A DNA stretch of 64,000 nucleotides, taken from Nonomuraea sp. MG754425. GTDB taxonomy: Bacteria > Actinomycetota > Actinomycetes > Streptosporangiales > Streptosporangiaceae. Positions 34,206-42,013 of this stretch are shown here, one piece after another. Position 1 is the first letter of the stretch, and each line of letters begins with the position of its first letter. The stretch is from contig NZ_SSXE01000008.1 of NCBI RefSeq assembly GCF_021699195.1, positions 29,324 to 93,323 on the forward strand, in the 5' to 3' direction. The position numbers and the translations under genes were made by a program. The notes below the pieces were generated by a model that was not told the DNA's origin, ran no database searches, and was given only the letters and a program-made list of their open reading frames with translations.

Positions 34206-35540
34206 TCACCAGCCGGCGAGCTGCTCCAGGAACCACTCGACCAGCGGCCGGGACACGGCGCCGTGCTCGGTGTTGGTCGCGTCGCAGCAGAACGCGTCGA
34301 GGAACGTCTCGTCCTTCGGCAGGTCGCTGAGGTCCGCGTACAGGTCGTGCTGCCACTCGAACGGGTCCCTGGCCAGGGCGATCGCGCTGATCGACGGCAC
34401 GAAGCAGCTCGCCCGGAACCGGTGCTCGATCGGCAGACCGGCCGCGTCGGCGAGCTTGCCCCACGACTCGAACGTGCCGCCGGGCGCCCCGTCGAACGCG
34501 GGCACGTGCGAGGTGGCGCTCGTCCACACGGGAGCGCCGAACCGCACGGTCCCGACGTTCTGCAGCTCGCCCAGGTCCGGCTGGACGCGGGCGGTGAGCT
34601 GGAACAGGTCGTCGTGCAGGTCGAGGACCGGCGTGCCGGGCGGCAGGTCGGGCCCCGCGCCGGTGCCGGTGCCGTTGGCCAGGCCCAGCTTGTACGGCCG
34701 CCTCGGGAACCAGCCCACCGCGCGCAGGTCGTCCAGGAACTCCTGGCGCAGCGCGCTGGCGGTCATCACGGGCCCCGAGTAGTCGGCGCTGTCCACCCAG
34801 CCCCACAGGAGCTGCTGCGCGGCCGGGCTGCGGATCAGCTCGGCCTGCCCCGGCCCGTCGGAGCGCGGGGCCAGCGCCTCGTGCAGGTAGGCGAGCTGCT
34901 GGAGCACCAGCGGGATCCAGGCCCCGAGGTGCGGGGAGTCGTAGGAGAAGAACTTGTCGGTCTGGTGGTCGACGCGCTCCTGCTCCATGCGGGCCAGCGC
35001 GTAGCGGGTGACGATGCCGCCCATGCTGACCCCGCCGACGACCAGCGGGTCGTCCCCCTGCCGCTCCTCGATCGCGCGCAGCACGGCGGTGACCGCCACG
35101 GCGGCGTTGGCCTGGATGGCGGCGTGCCGCTGGTCGAAGCCCAGCAGGATGACGTCGATGCCCAGCGTCCCGAGCTGGTCGAGGAAGCCGGGCGTGCCCT
35201 TCTGGTACGGCTGGTTGAAGTGCCGCCAGAGGCCGTCGAGGTCGCTCGGCCCTTGGTTGAAGCCGTCAGCCAGGATGAACGGCCTGGTCAGCGCCCGGTG
35301 CCCGGCGGCCAGGTACACGGCCGCGCGGCCGGTGGCGGTGTACCCGTGGTGCGGGCGGTCGCCGACGAGCTCCCAGACCTGATCGGCGGCGCGGGCCTCG
35401 CCCCGGCGCTCCGGCGGGGTGGCGAACCAGACCCCCTGCTGCCCGAGCGCGTCGGCGATCCGCGCGACCTGTTCGGCGCTCAGGCTGCTCCCGACTCCCG
35501 AGGCCCTGGTCTCCACGTCGATTCTCGGTTCCTGCGGCAT
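34206..35540 (-). CDS. Alpha/beta hydrolase, lipase/esterase-like
   Basis: A 444-residue protein with the nucleophile elbow GGVSMGGIVTRYAL and, before it, RPFILADGFNQGPSDLDGLW, a strand plus oxyanion region as in triacylglycerol-type lipases. Other features include YDSPHLGAWIPLVLQQ after the elbow, seen in lipase-like hydrolases, and a C-terminal NTEHGAVSRPLVEWF that supplies a candidate catalytic His. No signal peptide is visible. ATG 35540 has GAGAGG 8 bases upstream; an upstream extension to 35621 has no site. Convergent with the propeller gene. Substrate unknown. Confidence 0.75.
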   Translation of the reverse strand: MPQEPRIDVETRASGVGSSLSAEQVARIADALGQQGVWFATPPERRGEARAADQVWELVGDRPHHGYTATGRAAVYLAAGHRALTRPFILADGFNQGPSDLDGLWRHFNQPYQKGTPGFLDQLGTLGIDVILLGFDQRHAAIQANAAVAVTAVLRAIEERQGDDPLVVGGVSMGGIVTRYALARMEQERVDHQTDKFFSYDSPHLGAWIPLVLQQLAYLHEALAPRSDGPGQAELIRSPAAQQLLWGWVDSADYSGPVMTASALRQEFLDDLRAVGWFPRRPYKLGLANGTGTGAGPDLPPGTPVLDLHDDLFQLTARVQPDLGELQNVGTVRFGAPVWTSATSHVPAFDGAPGGTFESWGKLADAAGLPIEHRFRASCFVPSISAIALARDPFEWQHDLYADLSDLPKDETFLDAFCCDATNTEHGAVSRPLVEWFLEQLAGW

Positions 35541-35747
35541 GTGCGATCCTCTCGCTTGCTGAGGGCCACTGGGGCCACTGAGCACACCATACGATCGCGC
35601 TCCGTCATCGACCGAGCACAAAACGTGGTGGCGCTGGATCGATGTTTCCGCAGGTCAGAGCCGCCTGCGTGGCAGCCCGCCGGGTTTCGACCCCGTCACC
35701 CGGGTACTCGGCCTGCGGGGGAAGCACGAATCCGCGAGGAGCTGAGT

Positions 35748-36005
35748 ATGTCCGCGATGTCACTGATAGACAGGGAATGCGTCCGCCGGTTGCTGGACTC
35801 CCAGCACCCGGACGCCACGCTGGTCTTCGTACGGGGAGACTGCGTGGTCATGCCCGCCTCGGAAGTGGACGACGCCCACCGGGGCCTGGTCATCGCCCGG
35901 CGCGACGAGGTGCTGGCCCAGCTCCCCGAAGGCGCCAGGACCGACCGGATGCTCGACGACCTGGCCGTCCGGCTGGACAACATCGTCCGCGACCTCGGCG
36001 CCTGA
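35748..36005 (+). CDS. Small hypothetical protein
   Basis: An 85-residue soluble, acidic protein that I do not recognise. A good ribosome site (GAGGAG, 6 bases before ATG 35748) and regular codon use support it as real. It starts MSAMSLIDRECVRRLLDSQH and ends DDLAVRLDNIVRDLGA; secondary structure looks alpha-beta-alpha, with one internal Cys in GDCVVM. It lies alone between the divergent hydrolase and the convergent response-regulator gene, 13 bp away. Confidence 0.65.
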   Translation: MSAMSLIDRECVRRLLDSQHPDATLVFVRGDCVVMPASEVDDAHRGLVIARRDEVLAQLPEGARTDRMLDDLAVRLDNIVRDLGA

Positions 36006-36018
36006 AAGGCCCGCCCGG

Positions 36019-36666
36019 TCAGGTGCTCTCGAGGTAACGCAGCACCGCCGCCACCCGGCGGTCCGTGCCGTCCGCCGGAGCCAGGTCGAGCTTGGCGAAG
36101 ATGTTGCGGATGTGCTTGTGCACCGCGCCGTCGGTGACGAAGAGCCGCTCGGCGATGACGGAGTTGCCCAGCCCCTCGGCCATCAGGGCCAGCACGTCCC
36201 GCTCGCGCGGGCTGAGCCGCTCCAGCCGGTCGTCCGGCCGGCTGCGGGTCAGGAGCTGCGCGACCACCTCGGGGTCGATGGCGGTGCCGCCGTCCGCCAC
36301 CCGGTGCAGCGCGCCCAGGAACTCCTGCACCCGCCCGACCCGCTCCTTGAGCAGGTAACCGAGGCGGGCGCTGCCGTGCGCGAGCAGGTCGGTGGCGAAC
36401 GCCTGCTCGACGTACGCCGACAGCACCAGCACCGCCAGCGCCGGCAGCCGCCGCCGGGCCTCGACCGCCGCCCGGATGCCCTCGTCGGTGTGCGTGGGGG
36501 GCATGCGCACGTCCACGATGGCGACGTCCGGCAGGAAGGCGTCGATCGCGTGGAGGAAGCCGCCGGCGTCCGGCGCGGTGGCCACCACGTCGAGCCCCTC
36601 CGCGCGCAGCAGCAGCGCGAGCCCTTCGCGCAGCAGGGCGTCGTCCTCGGCGATCACAATCCGCAC
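36019..36666 (-). CDS. LuxR/NarL-type response regulator
   Basis: A 215-residue two-component regulator. The receiver domain has the acidic pocket AEDD and phosphoacceptor Asp52 in AIVDVRMPP; the C-terminal GerE domain carries LSPRERDVLALMAEGLGNSV and DGAVHKHIRNIFAKL. GTG 36666 is chosen because it gives VRIVIAEDDA, the normal start of the fold, and overlaps the kinase stop by 13 bp, so the pair is coupled. It probably binds the 20-bp palindrome at 37969-37988 upstream of its own operon and of the small membrane protein gene. Confidence 0.93.
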   Translation of the reverse strand: MRIVIAEDDALLREGLALLLRAEGLDVVATAPDAGGFLHAIDAFLPDVAIVDVRMPPTHTDEGIRAAVEARRRLPALAVLVLSAYVEQAFATDLLAHGSARLGYLLKERVGRVQEFLGALHRVADGGTAIDPEVVAQLLTRSRPDDRLERLSPRERDVLALMAEGLGNSVIAERLFVTDGAVHKHIRNIFAKLDLAPADGTDRRVAAVLRYLEST

Positions 36667-37904
36667 GGCAGGCTCACAATCACGGTGGTCGGCCCGCCCG
36701 GCGGGCTGGTCAGCTCGAACGTGCCGTCGTGCGCCTCGGCCCGGCGGCGCATGCCGCCCAGCCCGGACCCGCCGTCCTCGGCGGCCCCGCCGCGCCCGTC
36801 GTCGGCGATCGACAGGCGCAGGCGGTCGCCGGTCCCGCGGACGGTGACGACGGCGCGCCGCGCCCGGCTGTGCTTGGCGATGTTGGTGAGCGCCTCGGCC
36901 ACCACGAAGTAGGCGGTGGCCTCGACGGAGGCCGGGCACCGGCCCGGCACCTCGGCGTCGATCCGGCACGGGACCGGGCAGGCCGCGGCCAGCCCGCTCA
37001 GCGCGTCGGGCAGGCTGCGCTCGTCCAGCACCGGCGGCAGGATGCCGCGCACCACCGCGCGCAGTTCGGCGAGCGCCTGCTCGGCGGCGTCCTGGGCGCG
37101 GTCGAGCAGCTCGTCGGCGGTGGCCGGGTCGCGGGCCACCGCCCGTCTGGCCGCGCCCAGCAGCACGTTGACGGCCACGATCCGGTTCTGGGTGCCGTCG
37201 TGCAGCGCCCGCTCGATCCTGCGCAGCTCGGTGGCGTGCGCGTCCAGCGCCGCCGCGCGGGTGGCGGTGAGCTGGGCGACCCGCAGCGCCAGGTCGGCGC
37301 CGGGGGCGGCGAGCAGTCGGCGGCCCGGCCGGGCCTGCATGCGGGCCATCCCCGGGATGAAGACCAGCGCGAGGACGAACCAGCCCAGGCTCAGCGGGCT
37401 GACCGCGAACGCGCCCGGCCAGTCGTCGGTCCGCCAGCCCAGGCCCGCGCTGACCACCTCGGAGGCCGGCAGCAGCCACCAGTACAGCGGGTAGAGCAGA
37501 TCGCGCACCCCGCTGAACGGCAGCGTCAGGCCGAGCACCCCGAGCAGCAGGCCCAGGGTCGCGTGCAGCGACACCCAGGCCAGCTCGCGCCGGACGGCGG
37601 GCTGCGCCAGGGCGGCCCGCCACCGGCCGGGCACCGGGTCGGGGGAGACGATCTCCGGGCCCCAGCGCGACAGCCGCGCCCGTTCCCGGTCGGCGACCGC
37701 CCGCAGGCCGCGCAGGGCGGTGGGGATCAGGCGCAGGCCCACCCCGGCCAGGCAGCTCACCGCGACGGCGAGCAGCCCGGTCAGCGCCAGTAGCGCCAGC
37801 GCGGCGGTGCCCATGCCGCCGACGAGGTGTTCGAGGCCGTCGAGGGCGGCGCGGGTGCGTGTGACGAGGGCCCGCTCTCCGGCCGCCGTCTTCCGGGTCG
37901 GCAT
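36654..37904 (-). CDS. Sensor histidine kinase, HisKA_3 type
   Basis: A 416-residue membrane kinase. Hydrophobic segments at about 32-60, 108-130, 136-155 and 167-184 form an N-terminal membrane domain without a large extracellular sensor. The phosphorylation site His235 lies in IERALHDGTQNRIVAV, and the ATPase domain has the N-box EALTNIAKHSRA and the G-box DDGRGG and GSGLGGMRRR. GAGGAGGTGGCGG precedes the ATG. The lack of an external domain suggests an intramembrane-sensing kinase for envelope stress, as in LiaS/DesK-like systems (inference). Confidence 0.92.
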   Translation of the reverse strand: MPTRKTAAGERALVTRTRAALDGLEHLVGGMGTAALALLALTGLLAVAVSCLAGVGLRLIPTALRGLRAVADRERARLSRWGPEIVSPDPVPGRWRAALAQPAVRRELAWVSLHATLGLLLGVLGLTLPFSGVRDLLYPLYWWLLPASEVVSAGLGWRTDDWPGAFAVSPLSLGWFVLALVFIPGMARMQARPGRRLLAAPGADLALRVAQLTATRAAALDAHATELRRIERALHDGTQNRIVAVNVLLGAARRAVARDPATADELLDRAQDAAEQALAELRAVVRGILPPVLDERSLPDALSGLAAACPVPCRIDAEVPGRCPASVEATAYFVVAEALTNIAKHSRARRAVVTVRGTGDRLRLSIADDGRGGAAEDGGSGLGGMRRRAEAHDGTFELTSPPGGPTTVIVSLPCGL

Positions 37905-37968
37905 CCGCCACCTCCTCGACCCCCGACCCTAGGCCAGGAGCGGATCAGTCGTCAGATGACCGGCGAAA

Positions 37969-37988
37969 GAGTACAGCAGGCTGTACTC
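37969..37988. promoter_or_regulatory. 20-bp palindrome, probable response-regulator site
   Basis: GAGTACAGCAGGCTGTACTC has perfect 9-bp arms around AG. It lies 65 bp upstream of the kinase start and 57 bp upstream of the divergent small membrane protein, a natural position for a NarL-type regulator dimer. A second, shorter repeat, TCCCGCTGGCGGGA, is at 37995-38008. Confidence 0.65.
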
Positions 37989-38044
37989 CCAGCGTCCCGC
38001 TGGCGGGATCGCCGGCCGCGCCGCCGGTTCGTAGCGTCTCCGCC

Positions 38045-38278
38045 ATGACGAACACCGAGGAACGCACGATGATCGGGCACGACACCACCGAGATCCGCCC
38101 GTCCCGGCCCCGGGTGAGCCGTCCGGTGTGGTGGCTGTTGCTGGTCGTCTGCGCGGTCTGCAACATGGCGACGTCCATGTCGGATCTGCACTTCCTGGTC
38201 GGGGCCGGGTTCGGGCTGGCCGCCGGGGGCTGCGCCGCCGCGCTGATCGTGCGCCACCATGCCGACCGGCGGCGATGA
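38045..38278 (+). CDS. Small membrane protein, likely target of the two-component system
   Basis: A 77-residue protein of unknown function with two hydrophobic segments, VWWLLLVVCAVCNMA and FLVGAGFGLAAGGCAAALIV, and a basic C-terminus (HHADRRR). No ribosome site precedes ATG 38045, but TAGCGT at 38032-38037 would serve as a -10 placing the transcript start at the ATG, so a leaderless mRNA is likely. The in-frame ATG 38069 has GAGG upstream and is an alternative (69 residues). Divergent from the kinase-regulator pair across a shared palindrome. Confidence 0.7.
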   Translation: MTNTEERTMIGHDTTEIRPSRPRVSRPVWWLLLVVCAVCNMATSMSDLHFLVGAGFGLAAGGCAAALIVRHHADRRR

Positions 38279-38359
38279 ACCCGAAAGGGCTTGCGCGCCG
38301 GCCGAACCTGGTGTCGGATGCCGAGCCGTAGGGATCGTTTCCGTCCGGAGGAGCCCACC

Positions 38360-39523
38360 ATGCGCGAGCGCGCCGAGGTCGTCGTCATCGGATCGGGGCC
38401 GGCCGGCCTGACCCTGGCGAATCTGCTCCAGCGGGCCGGTGTCGGCTGCGTGGTGCTGGAACGGCAGAGCCGCGCGTACGTGGAGCGGCGCCAGCGCGCC
38501 GGCGTGCTCGAGTACGACGGCGCCCGCGTCTTCGAGGAGTGCGGGCTGGGCGGGGTGCTGGCGGGCACGCCGCCGTACAGCGTCCTGGAGATCCGTCTCG
38601 ACGGCCGGCCGCGGCTGTTCGACGTCGCCGGGATGGCCGGCGGCCGGGCCGGCCGCCTCGTTCCGCAGCAGCTCCTGGTCGTCCGCCTCGTCGAGGCTTT
38701 CCTGGAGGGCGGGGGAGACCTGCGCTTCGACGCCCGCGAGGTGCGCCCGCACGGCCTCGACGGCGCGGCCCCGTCCGTCACCTACGAGGACGCGGACGGC
38801 GTCGTGCACGAGATCGACTGCGACTACGTCGCGGGGTGCGACGGCTTCCACGGCGTCAGCCGCACCGTCGTGCCGGAGGGCGCGCTGACCACCTACACCT
38901 ACGACCACGGCCTCGGCTGGCTCACGGTGCTCGCCGACACCACGCCGCCGCGCCACGCGCTCTTCGGGATTCATCCGGCCGGCTTCGCCGCCCACTTCGC
39001 GCGGGGGCCGGCGGCCAGCCGTTTCTACCTCGAATGCGCCCAGAGTGACACCCTTGAGGAGTGGGGCGAGGAGCGGATCTGGGCGCAGCTCCGGCTCCGG
39101 CTCGGCGACGCCGGCCTGCCGCCGGGGCCGGTCACCGAGAGGTCGTTCGTGGAGTTGCGCAGTTTCGTCTGCGACCCCATGTCCTATGGGCGGCTCTTCC
39201 TCGTCGGCGACGCCGCGCACATCATCACCCCGATGGGCGGCAAGGGCATGAACCTGGCGATCGCCGACGCGAACGTGCTGGCCGCCGCGTTGCGGTCGGC
39301 GCTGCGGGAGGGCGACGAGGGTCCGCTCGCCGGGTACTCCGGGACGTGCCTGAAGCGGGTGTGGAATCACCAGGAGTTCTCCCGCTGGATGAACGAGATG
39401 GTGCACGAGGCGGGCAACGCCGCGCTCGCCGGGCCGTTCCGCCGGGAGCTGGCCAGAGCCCGGCTGGAGCGGCTGTTCGCCTCCGACGCCGCGGCGCGGG
39501 CGTTCGCCGACCTGATGATCTAA
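38360..39523 (+). CDS. pobA-like: 4-hydroxybenzoate 3-monooxygenase-like flavoprotein
   Basis: A 387-residue class A FAD hydroxylase, close in size and layout to PobA, which makes protocatechuate from 4-hydroxybenzoate with NAD(P)H and O2. It has the FAD motif IGSGPAGLTLANLL, the PobA-like RAGVLEYDGARVFEE, the DG motif CDGFHGVSRT, and GDAAHIITPMGGKGMNLAIAD with the Pro before the loop kept. The end VWNHQEFSRWMNEMVH also follows PobA. GGAGGAG lies 6 bases before the ATG. Next downstream by 77 bp is a chorismate mutase, suggesting anabolic rather than catabolic use. Confidence 0.85.
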   Translation: MRERAEVVVIGSGPAGLTLANLLQRAGVGCVVLERQSRAYVERRQRAGVLEYDGARVFEECGLGGVLAGTPPYSVLEIRLDGRPRLFDVAGMAGGRAGRLVPQQLLVVRLVEAFLEGGGDLRFDAREVRPHGLDGAAPSVTYEDADGVVHEIDCDYVAGCDGFHGVSRTVVPEGALTTYTYDHGLGWLTVLADTTPPRHALFGIHPAGFAAHFARGPAASRFYLECAQSDTLEEWGEERIWAQLRLRLGDAGLPPGPVTERSFVELRSFVCDPMSYGRLFLVGDAAHIITPMGGKGMNLAIADANVLAAALRSALREGDEGPLAGYSGTCLKRVWNHQEFSRWMNEMVHEAGNAALAGPFRRELARARLERLFASDAAARAFADLMI

Positions 39524-39600
39524 CTCCGGACGAATAATGTCCAGTTTCTGGTAATATTTCCCCTTCTAGGGCCCAGGTTGAGCTGAGGGGGGATGCTTTC

Positions 39601-39942
39601 ATGGAAAAGACCGCTGCAGATCACCCCGACGAGGAAATGTTCATCCGCTCGGAACTCCAGCGGCTCCGCGACAGCATCGACAACCTCGACGCCGCCCTCG
39701 TCCACCTGCTCGCCGAGCGATTCAAGTGCACGCAGGAAGTCGGCCGCCTGAAAGCTGAATACCAGCTTCCCCCGGCGGATCCCGAGCGGGAGGCGGCGCA
39801 GATCCGCCGCCTGCGCGCGCTGGCCGAGAACTCGAAACTCGACCCCGTCTTCGCCGAACGATTCCTGAATTTCATCATCGCCGAGGTCGTCCGGCACCAC
39901 GAACTGATCGCCAGCAGCCGAGCAGCCGCCCGGGGCAACTGA
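39601..39942 (+). CDS. Chorismate mutase, AroQ type
   Basis: A 113-residue all-helical enzyme that rearranges chorismate to prephenate. The first helix has LQRLRDSIDNLDAALVHLL with the conserved Arg, followed by ERFKCTQEVGRLKAEYQLPP with the Lys of the active site, DPEREAAQIRRLR, and FLNFIIAEVVRHHE. The AGGGGGG about 8 bases before the ATG is a good ribosome site. TAATAT at 39552-39557 could be its own -10. Single-domain form, as found in secondary-metabolite clusters. It is convergent with the MauE-like operon, 9 bp away. Confidence 0.9.
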   Translation: MEKTAADHPDEEMFIRSELQRLRDSIDNLDAALVHLLAERFKCTQEVGRLKAEYQLPPADPEREAAQIRRLRALAENSKLDPVFAERFLNFIIAEVVRHHELIASSRAAARGN

Positions 39943-39951
39943 CCGGCCCGG

Positions 39952-40704
39952 TTACACGAGGGCGACCCGGACGCCGGCCGGGTCGTTGCCGGACAGGGGG
40001 ACGGCGAAGACCGCCGTGCGCTCGCGCGCCCCGTACACCACGAAGCGCATGCCGTCCTCGTCCCATGCCTCCAGCACGTCCGAGGTGATCTGGGCGGAGG
40101 CCGAGCAGTAGGCGAGGCTGCGGCGCAGCAGGTGCAGGGACGCCTCCAGCGGGACGTCCCGCGACGGCGTGACCGCGAGCGGGCGGCGCACCCGCACCAC
40201 CAGGCGGCGCAGCGGGGTGAGCCAGTGGCGGTCCAGTTCGGCGGAGAGCGCCAGCAGGACCACGGCCTCCAGCGCGATCACCGAGGGGAGGGCGGGTGCG
40301 GCCCCGGCCGCCGCCGTGGCCAGCAGTGCGGCGGCCAGCAGGAGCCCCGCGCGGGCGAAGGAACGCGCGTCCACGGGGCGGGAGTGCGTGCCCAGGCAGC
40401 CGCACGACGCGGTGGGCGCGGCCACGTGCGAGTAGGTCAGGTAGGCGAGGAAGCCGACGGACATCAGCGCGGCGGCCACCCCCTCCAGCGGGTGGAACGG
40501 AGGCGCCAGCAGCGCGGCGGCCAGGGCTGTTTCGACCAGGCCGACGAGCCGCAGCGCGGGGACCGCGCGCGCCGGGCCGGTCAGCCGGGCCAGAGCGGTC
40601 CGCCCGGCCTGCGCCCTGGTCCGCCGGCCGAACAGCTTCATCAGCCCGGCCCAGGCGAGAAAGAGCGCGATCACGTACGGCTGCGACGCGGCGATCCCGT
40701 GCAT
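39952..40704 (-). CDS. MauE/DoxX-like membrane protein
   Basis: A 250-residue protein with about four N-terminal membrane helices (1-185), resembling MauE, which helps disulfide formation in methylamine dehydrogenase. The motif ASCGCLG (Cys101, Cys103) after the third helix is the typical redox-active loop of this family. A soluble C-terminal domain follows (about 190-250). ATG 40704 has AAGGAGG 7 bases upstream. Third gene of an operon behind a cysteine-rich protein and a Tat-exported protein, with gaps of 11-12 bp. No MauD, MauA or MauB is present, so its client is probably the Cys-rich neighbour (inference). Confidence 0.82.
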   Translation of the reverse strand: MHGIAASQPYVIALFLAWAGLMKLFGRRTRAQAGRTALARLTGPARAVPALRLVGLVETALAAALLAPPFHPLEGVAAALMSVGFLAYLTYSHVAAPTASCGCLGTHSRPVDARSFARAGLLLAAALLATAAAGAAPALPSVIALEAVVLLALSAELDRHWLTPLRRLVVRVRRPLAVTPSRDVPLEASLHLLRRSLAYCSASAQITSDVLEAWDEDGMRFVVYGARERTAVFAVPLSGNDPAGVRVALV

Positions 40705-40715
40705 GCACTGCCTCC

Positions 40716-41324
40716 TTAGTGCGGGGAGAAGACGGTGGCGATGTCGACTTCGTTCGTGTCCGGCCGCCAGGCGCCCATGATCTGCACGTGCTGGCTGACC
40801 TTCAGCATCGACAGGTCCGCCGTGGGCGGCGACTCGGAGTGCACGGCGACCGACTTGCCGGCGACGACGTGGCACAGCACGTCCTGGCCGTTGTGGTCGA
40901 GGTGGATGGTCTGGGAGGTGATGTTCCTGATGTGGCCCTTGATGTTGACGATGTTCAGCCACACCGCCTCGGCGGCCAGGATGCCGTCGGGCATGAGCAC
41001 GCCTCTGGCGTACAGGCCGTCACCGGGCTTGGCCTGGTCGAACGGGACGGGTCCCAGCTTCCACAGGCTCGTGCCGTCCACAACCCTGATGGTGTGGAAG
41101 ACCATGTTCGAGCCCAGGACGAGCAGCGTGTTGTCCTTGATCGAGCGGATCCGGCCCTCGGCGAAATTGGGGTCGGGCGCGCCGGGTTCCACCTGCTGGG
41201 TGGCGAAGGACTTCTGGGCGGCGAAGGCCGCCTCCGGGCCGAGCGAGCCCAGCGCGGTCGCGGCGACGACGCCGGCGCCCCCGCCGAGCACGGCGGACTT
41301 GAGCACATCTCTTCTGCTACGCAT
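40716..41324 (-). CDS. Tat-exported protein, unknown function
   Basis: A 202-residue protein with a twin-arginine signal (SRRDVLKSA, hydrophobic AAATALGSLG core, cleavage near AFAA). The mature part seems made of two similar small beta-barrel units (GRIRSIKDNTLLVLGSN and GHIRNITSQTIHLDHNG at their starts), each followed by KPGD or KVSQHV text, reminiscent of OB-like DUF5666 domains. One Cys in DVLCHVV. AGGAGGG lies 8 bases before the ATG. It sits between the Cys-rich gene and the MauE-like gene and may be the carrier or partner of the Cys-rich protein outside the cell (inference). Confidence 0.8.
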   Translation of the reverse strand: MRSRRDVLKSAVLGGGAGVVAATALGSLGPEAAFAAQKSFATQQVEPGAPDPNFAEGRIRSIKDNTLLVLGSNMVFHTIRVVDGTSLWKLGPVPFDQAKPGDGLYARGVLMPDGILAAEAVWLNIVNIKGHIRNITSQTIHLDHNGQDVLCHVVAGKSVAVHSESPPTADLSMLKVSQHVQIMGAWRPDTNEVDIATVFSPH

Positions 41325-41336
41325 CGGTCCGCCCTC

Positions 41337-41786
41337 CTAGGCCGTCGAGATCTCCACCGGCCGCAGGCCGGACGAGAGGCTGGCGATCTGGGTGTAGGCG
41401 GCGGGGGTGAGGTCGATCAGGCGGTTGCTCGCGCAGGTCGCGCCGCAGCAGCTCCGCTCGCCGCAGAACAGGTCGGTCTGCGGGCCGCAGTCCGCGATGG
41501 CGGTGACGACGCTGGCACCGGTGCACAGGGCCGTGATGCGGTGGCGGAATCCGCAGGTCCTGCGGGTCAGGCTGACGCCGCAACTGTCGGGGCGGGTGAT
41601 CGCCCAGCAGGCGTCGGAGGTGTTCGGCCAGGCGTGCTGGAGGCTGCCGCTGTTGCAGGTGCCGCAGGCTCCCTTGCCGGTGCTGCTGCAGGGGCCCCAT
41701 GCGGTGCCGCAGCAGAACCAGGAGACCTCTCCTTGGACGGGGGCGAGTAAGTCGATCGGTGGGTCGGTGGGCGTGCTTCGCGCCAT
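41337..41786 (-). CDS. Cysteine-rich protein without signal peptide
   Basis: A 149-residue protein with 14 cysteines, including two CC pairs (WFCCGTAWGPC and RSCCGATC), and four tryptophans, but no visible signal peptide or membrane segment; the reading frame further upstream adds none. Cys spacing suggests a knot of up to seven disulfides, recalling the small subunit of methylamine dehydrogenase, though I cannot align the two with confidence. AAGGAGG is 7 bases before the ATG. First gene of an operon with a Tat-exported protein and a MauE-like protein; export by hitchhiking with the Tat protein would explain the missing signal. Confidence 0.78.
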   Translation of the reverse strand: MARSTPTDPPIDLLAPVQGEVSWFCCGTAWGPCSSTGKGACGTCNSGSLQHAWPNTSDACWAITRPDSCGVSLTRRTCGFRHRITALCTGASVVTAIADCGPQTDLFCGERSCCGATCASNRLIDLTPAAYTQIASLSSGLRPVEISTA

Positions 41787-41935
41787 GTGCGTCCTCCTTG
41801 GGTGGACTCTGGACGATCTCGGCGAGGGGGGTGAAGCTTTCCGACTCGATCTATGAGTACCATGTAAGGATTTTTCGTCAATGCCTTGATTTAGGGGGAA
41901 ATCCGGCCTCCGTCCGCATGGGGCCACCCTCGGCA

Positions 41936-41983
41936 CGGCCACGGGCCGCCCGCATCCGCGCGGATGCGGGCGGCCCGTGGCCG
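41936..41983. terminator. 48-bp perfect palindrome after protease gene
   Basis: Two 24-bp arms (41936-41959 and 41960-41983) are exact reverse complements with no spacer. It begins about 30 bp past the stop of the leftward protease gene and lies 150 bp upstream of the Cys-rich gene. It probably ends protease transcription and insulates the next operon. Confidence 0.7.
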
Positions 41984-42013
41984 TCGTCGCGGCGCTGCCG
42001 CTCGCCGGAGGAC

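Noticed and set aside
36019..37911. A single long leftward frame covering both the kinase and regulator genes
   Set aside because: Upstream of 36666 it is Arg/Pro/Gly-rich shadow text out of frame with the real kinase; only the last 215 codons are the regulator.
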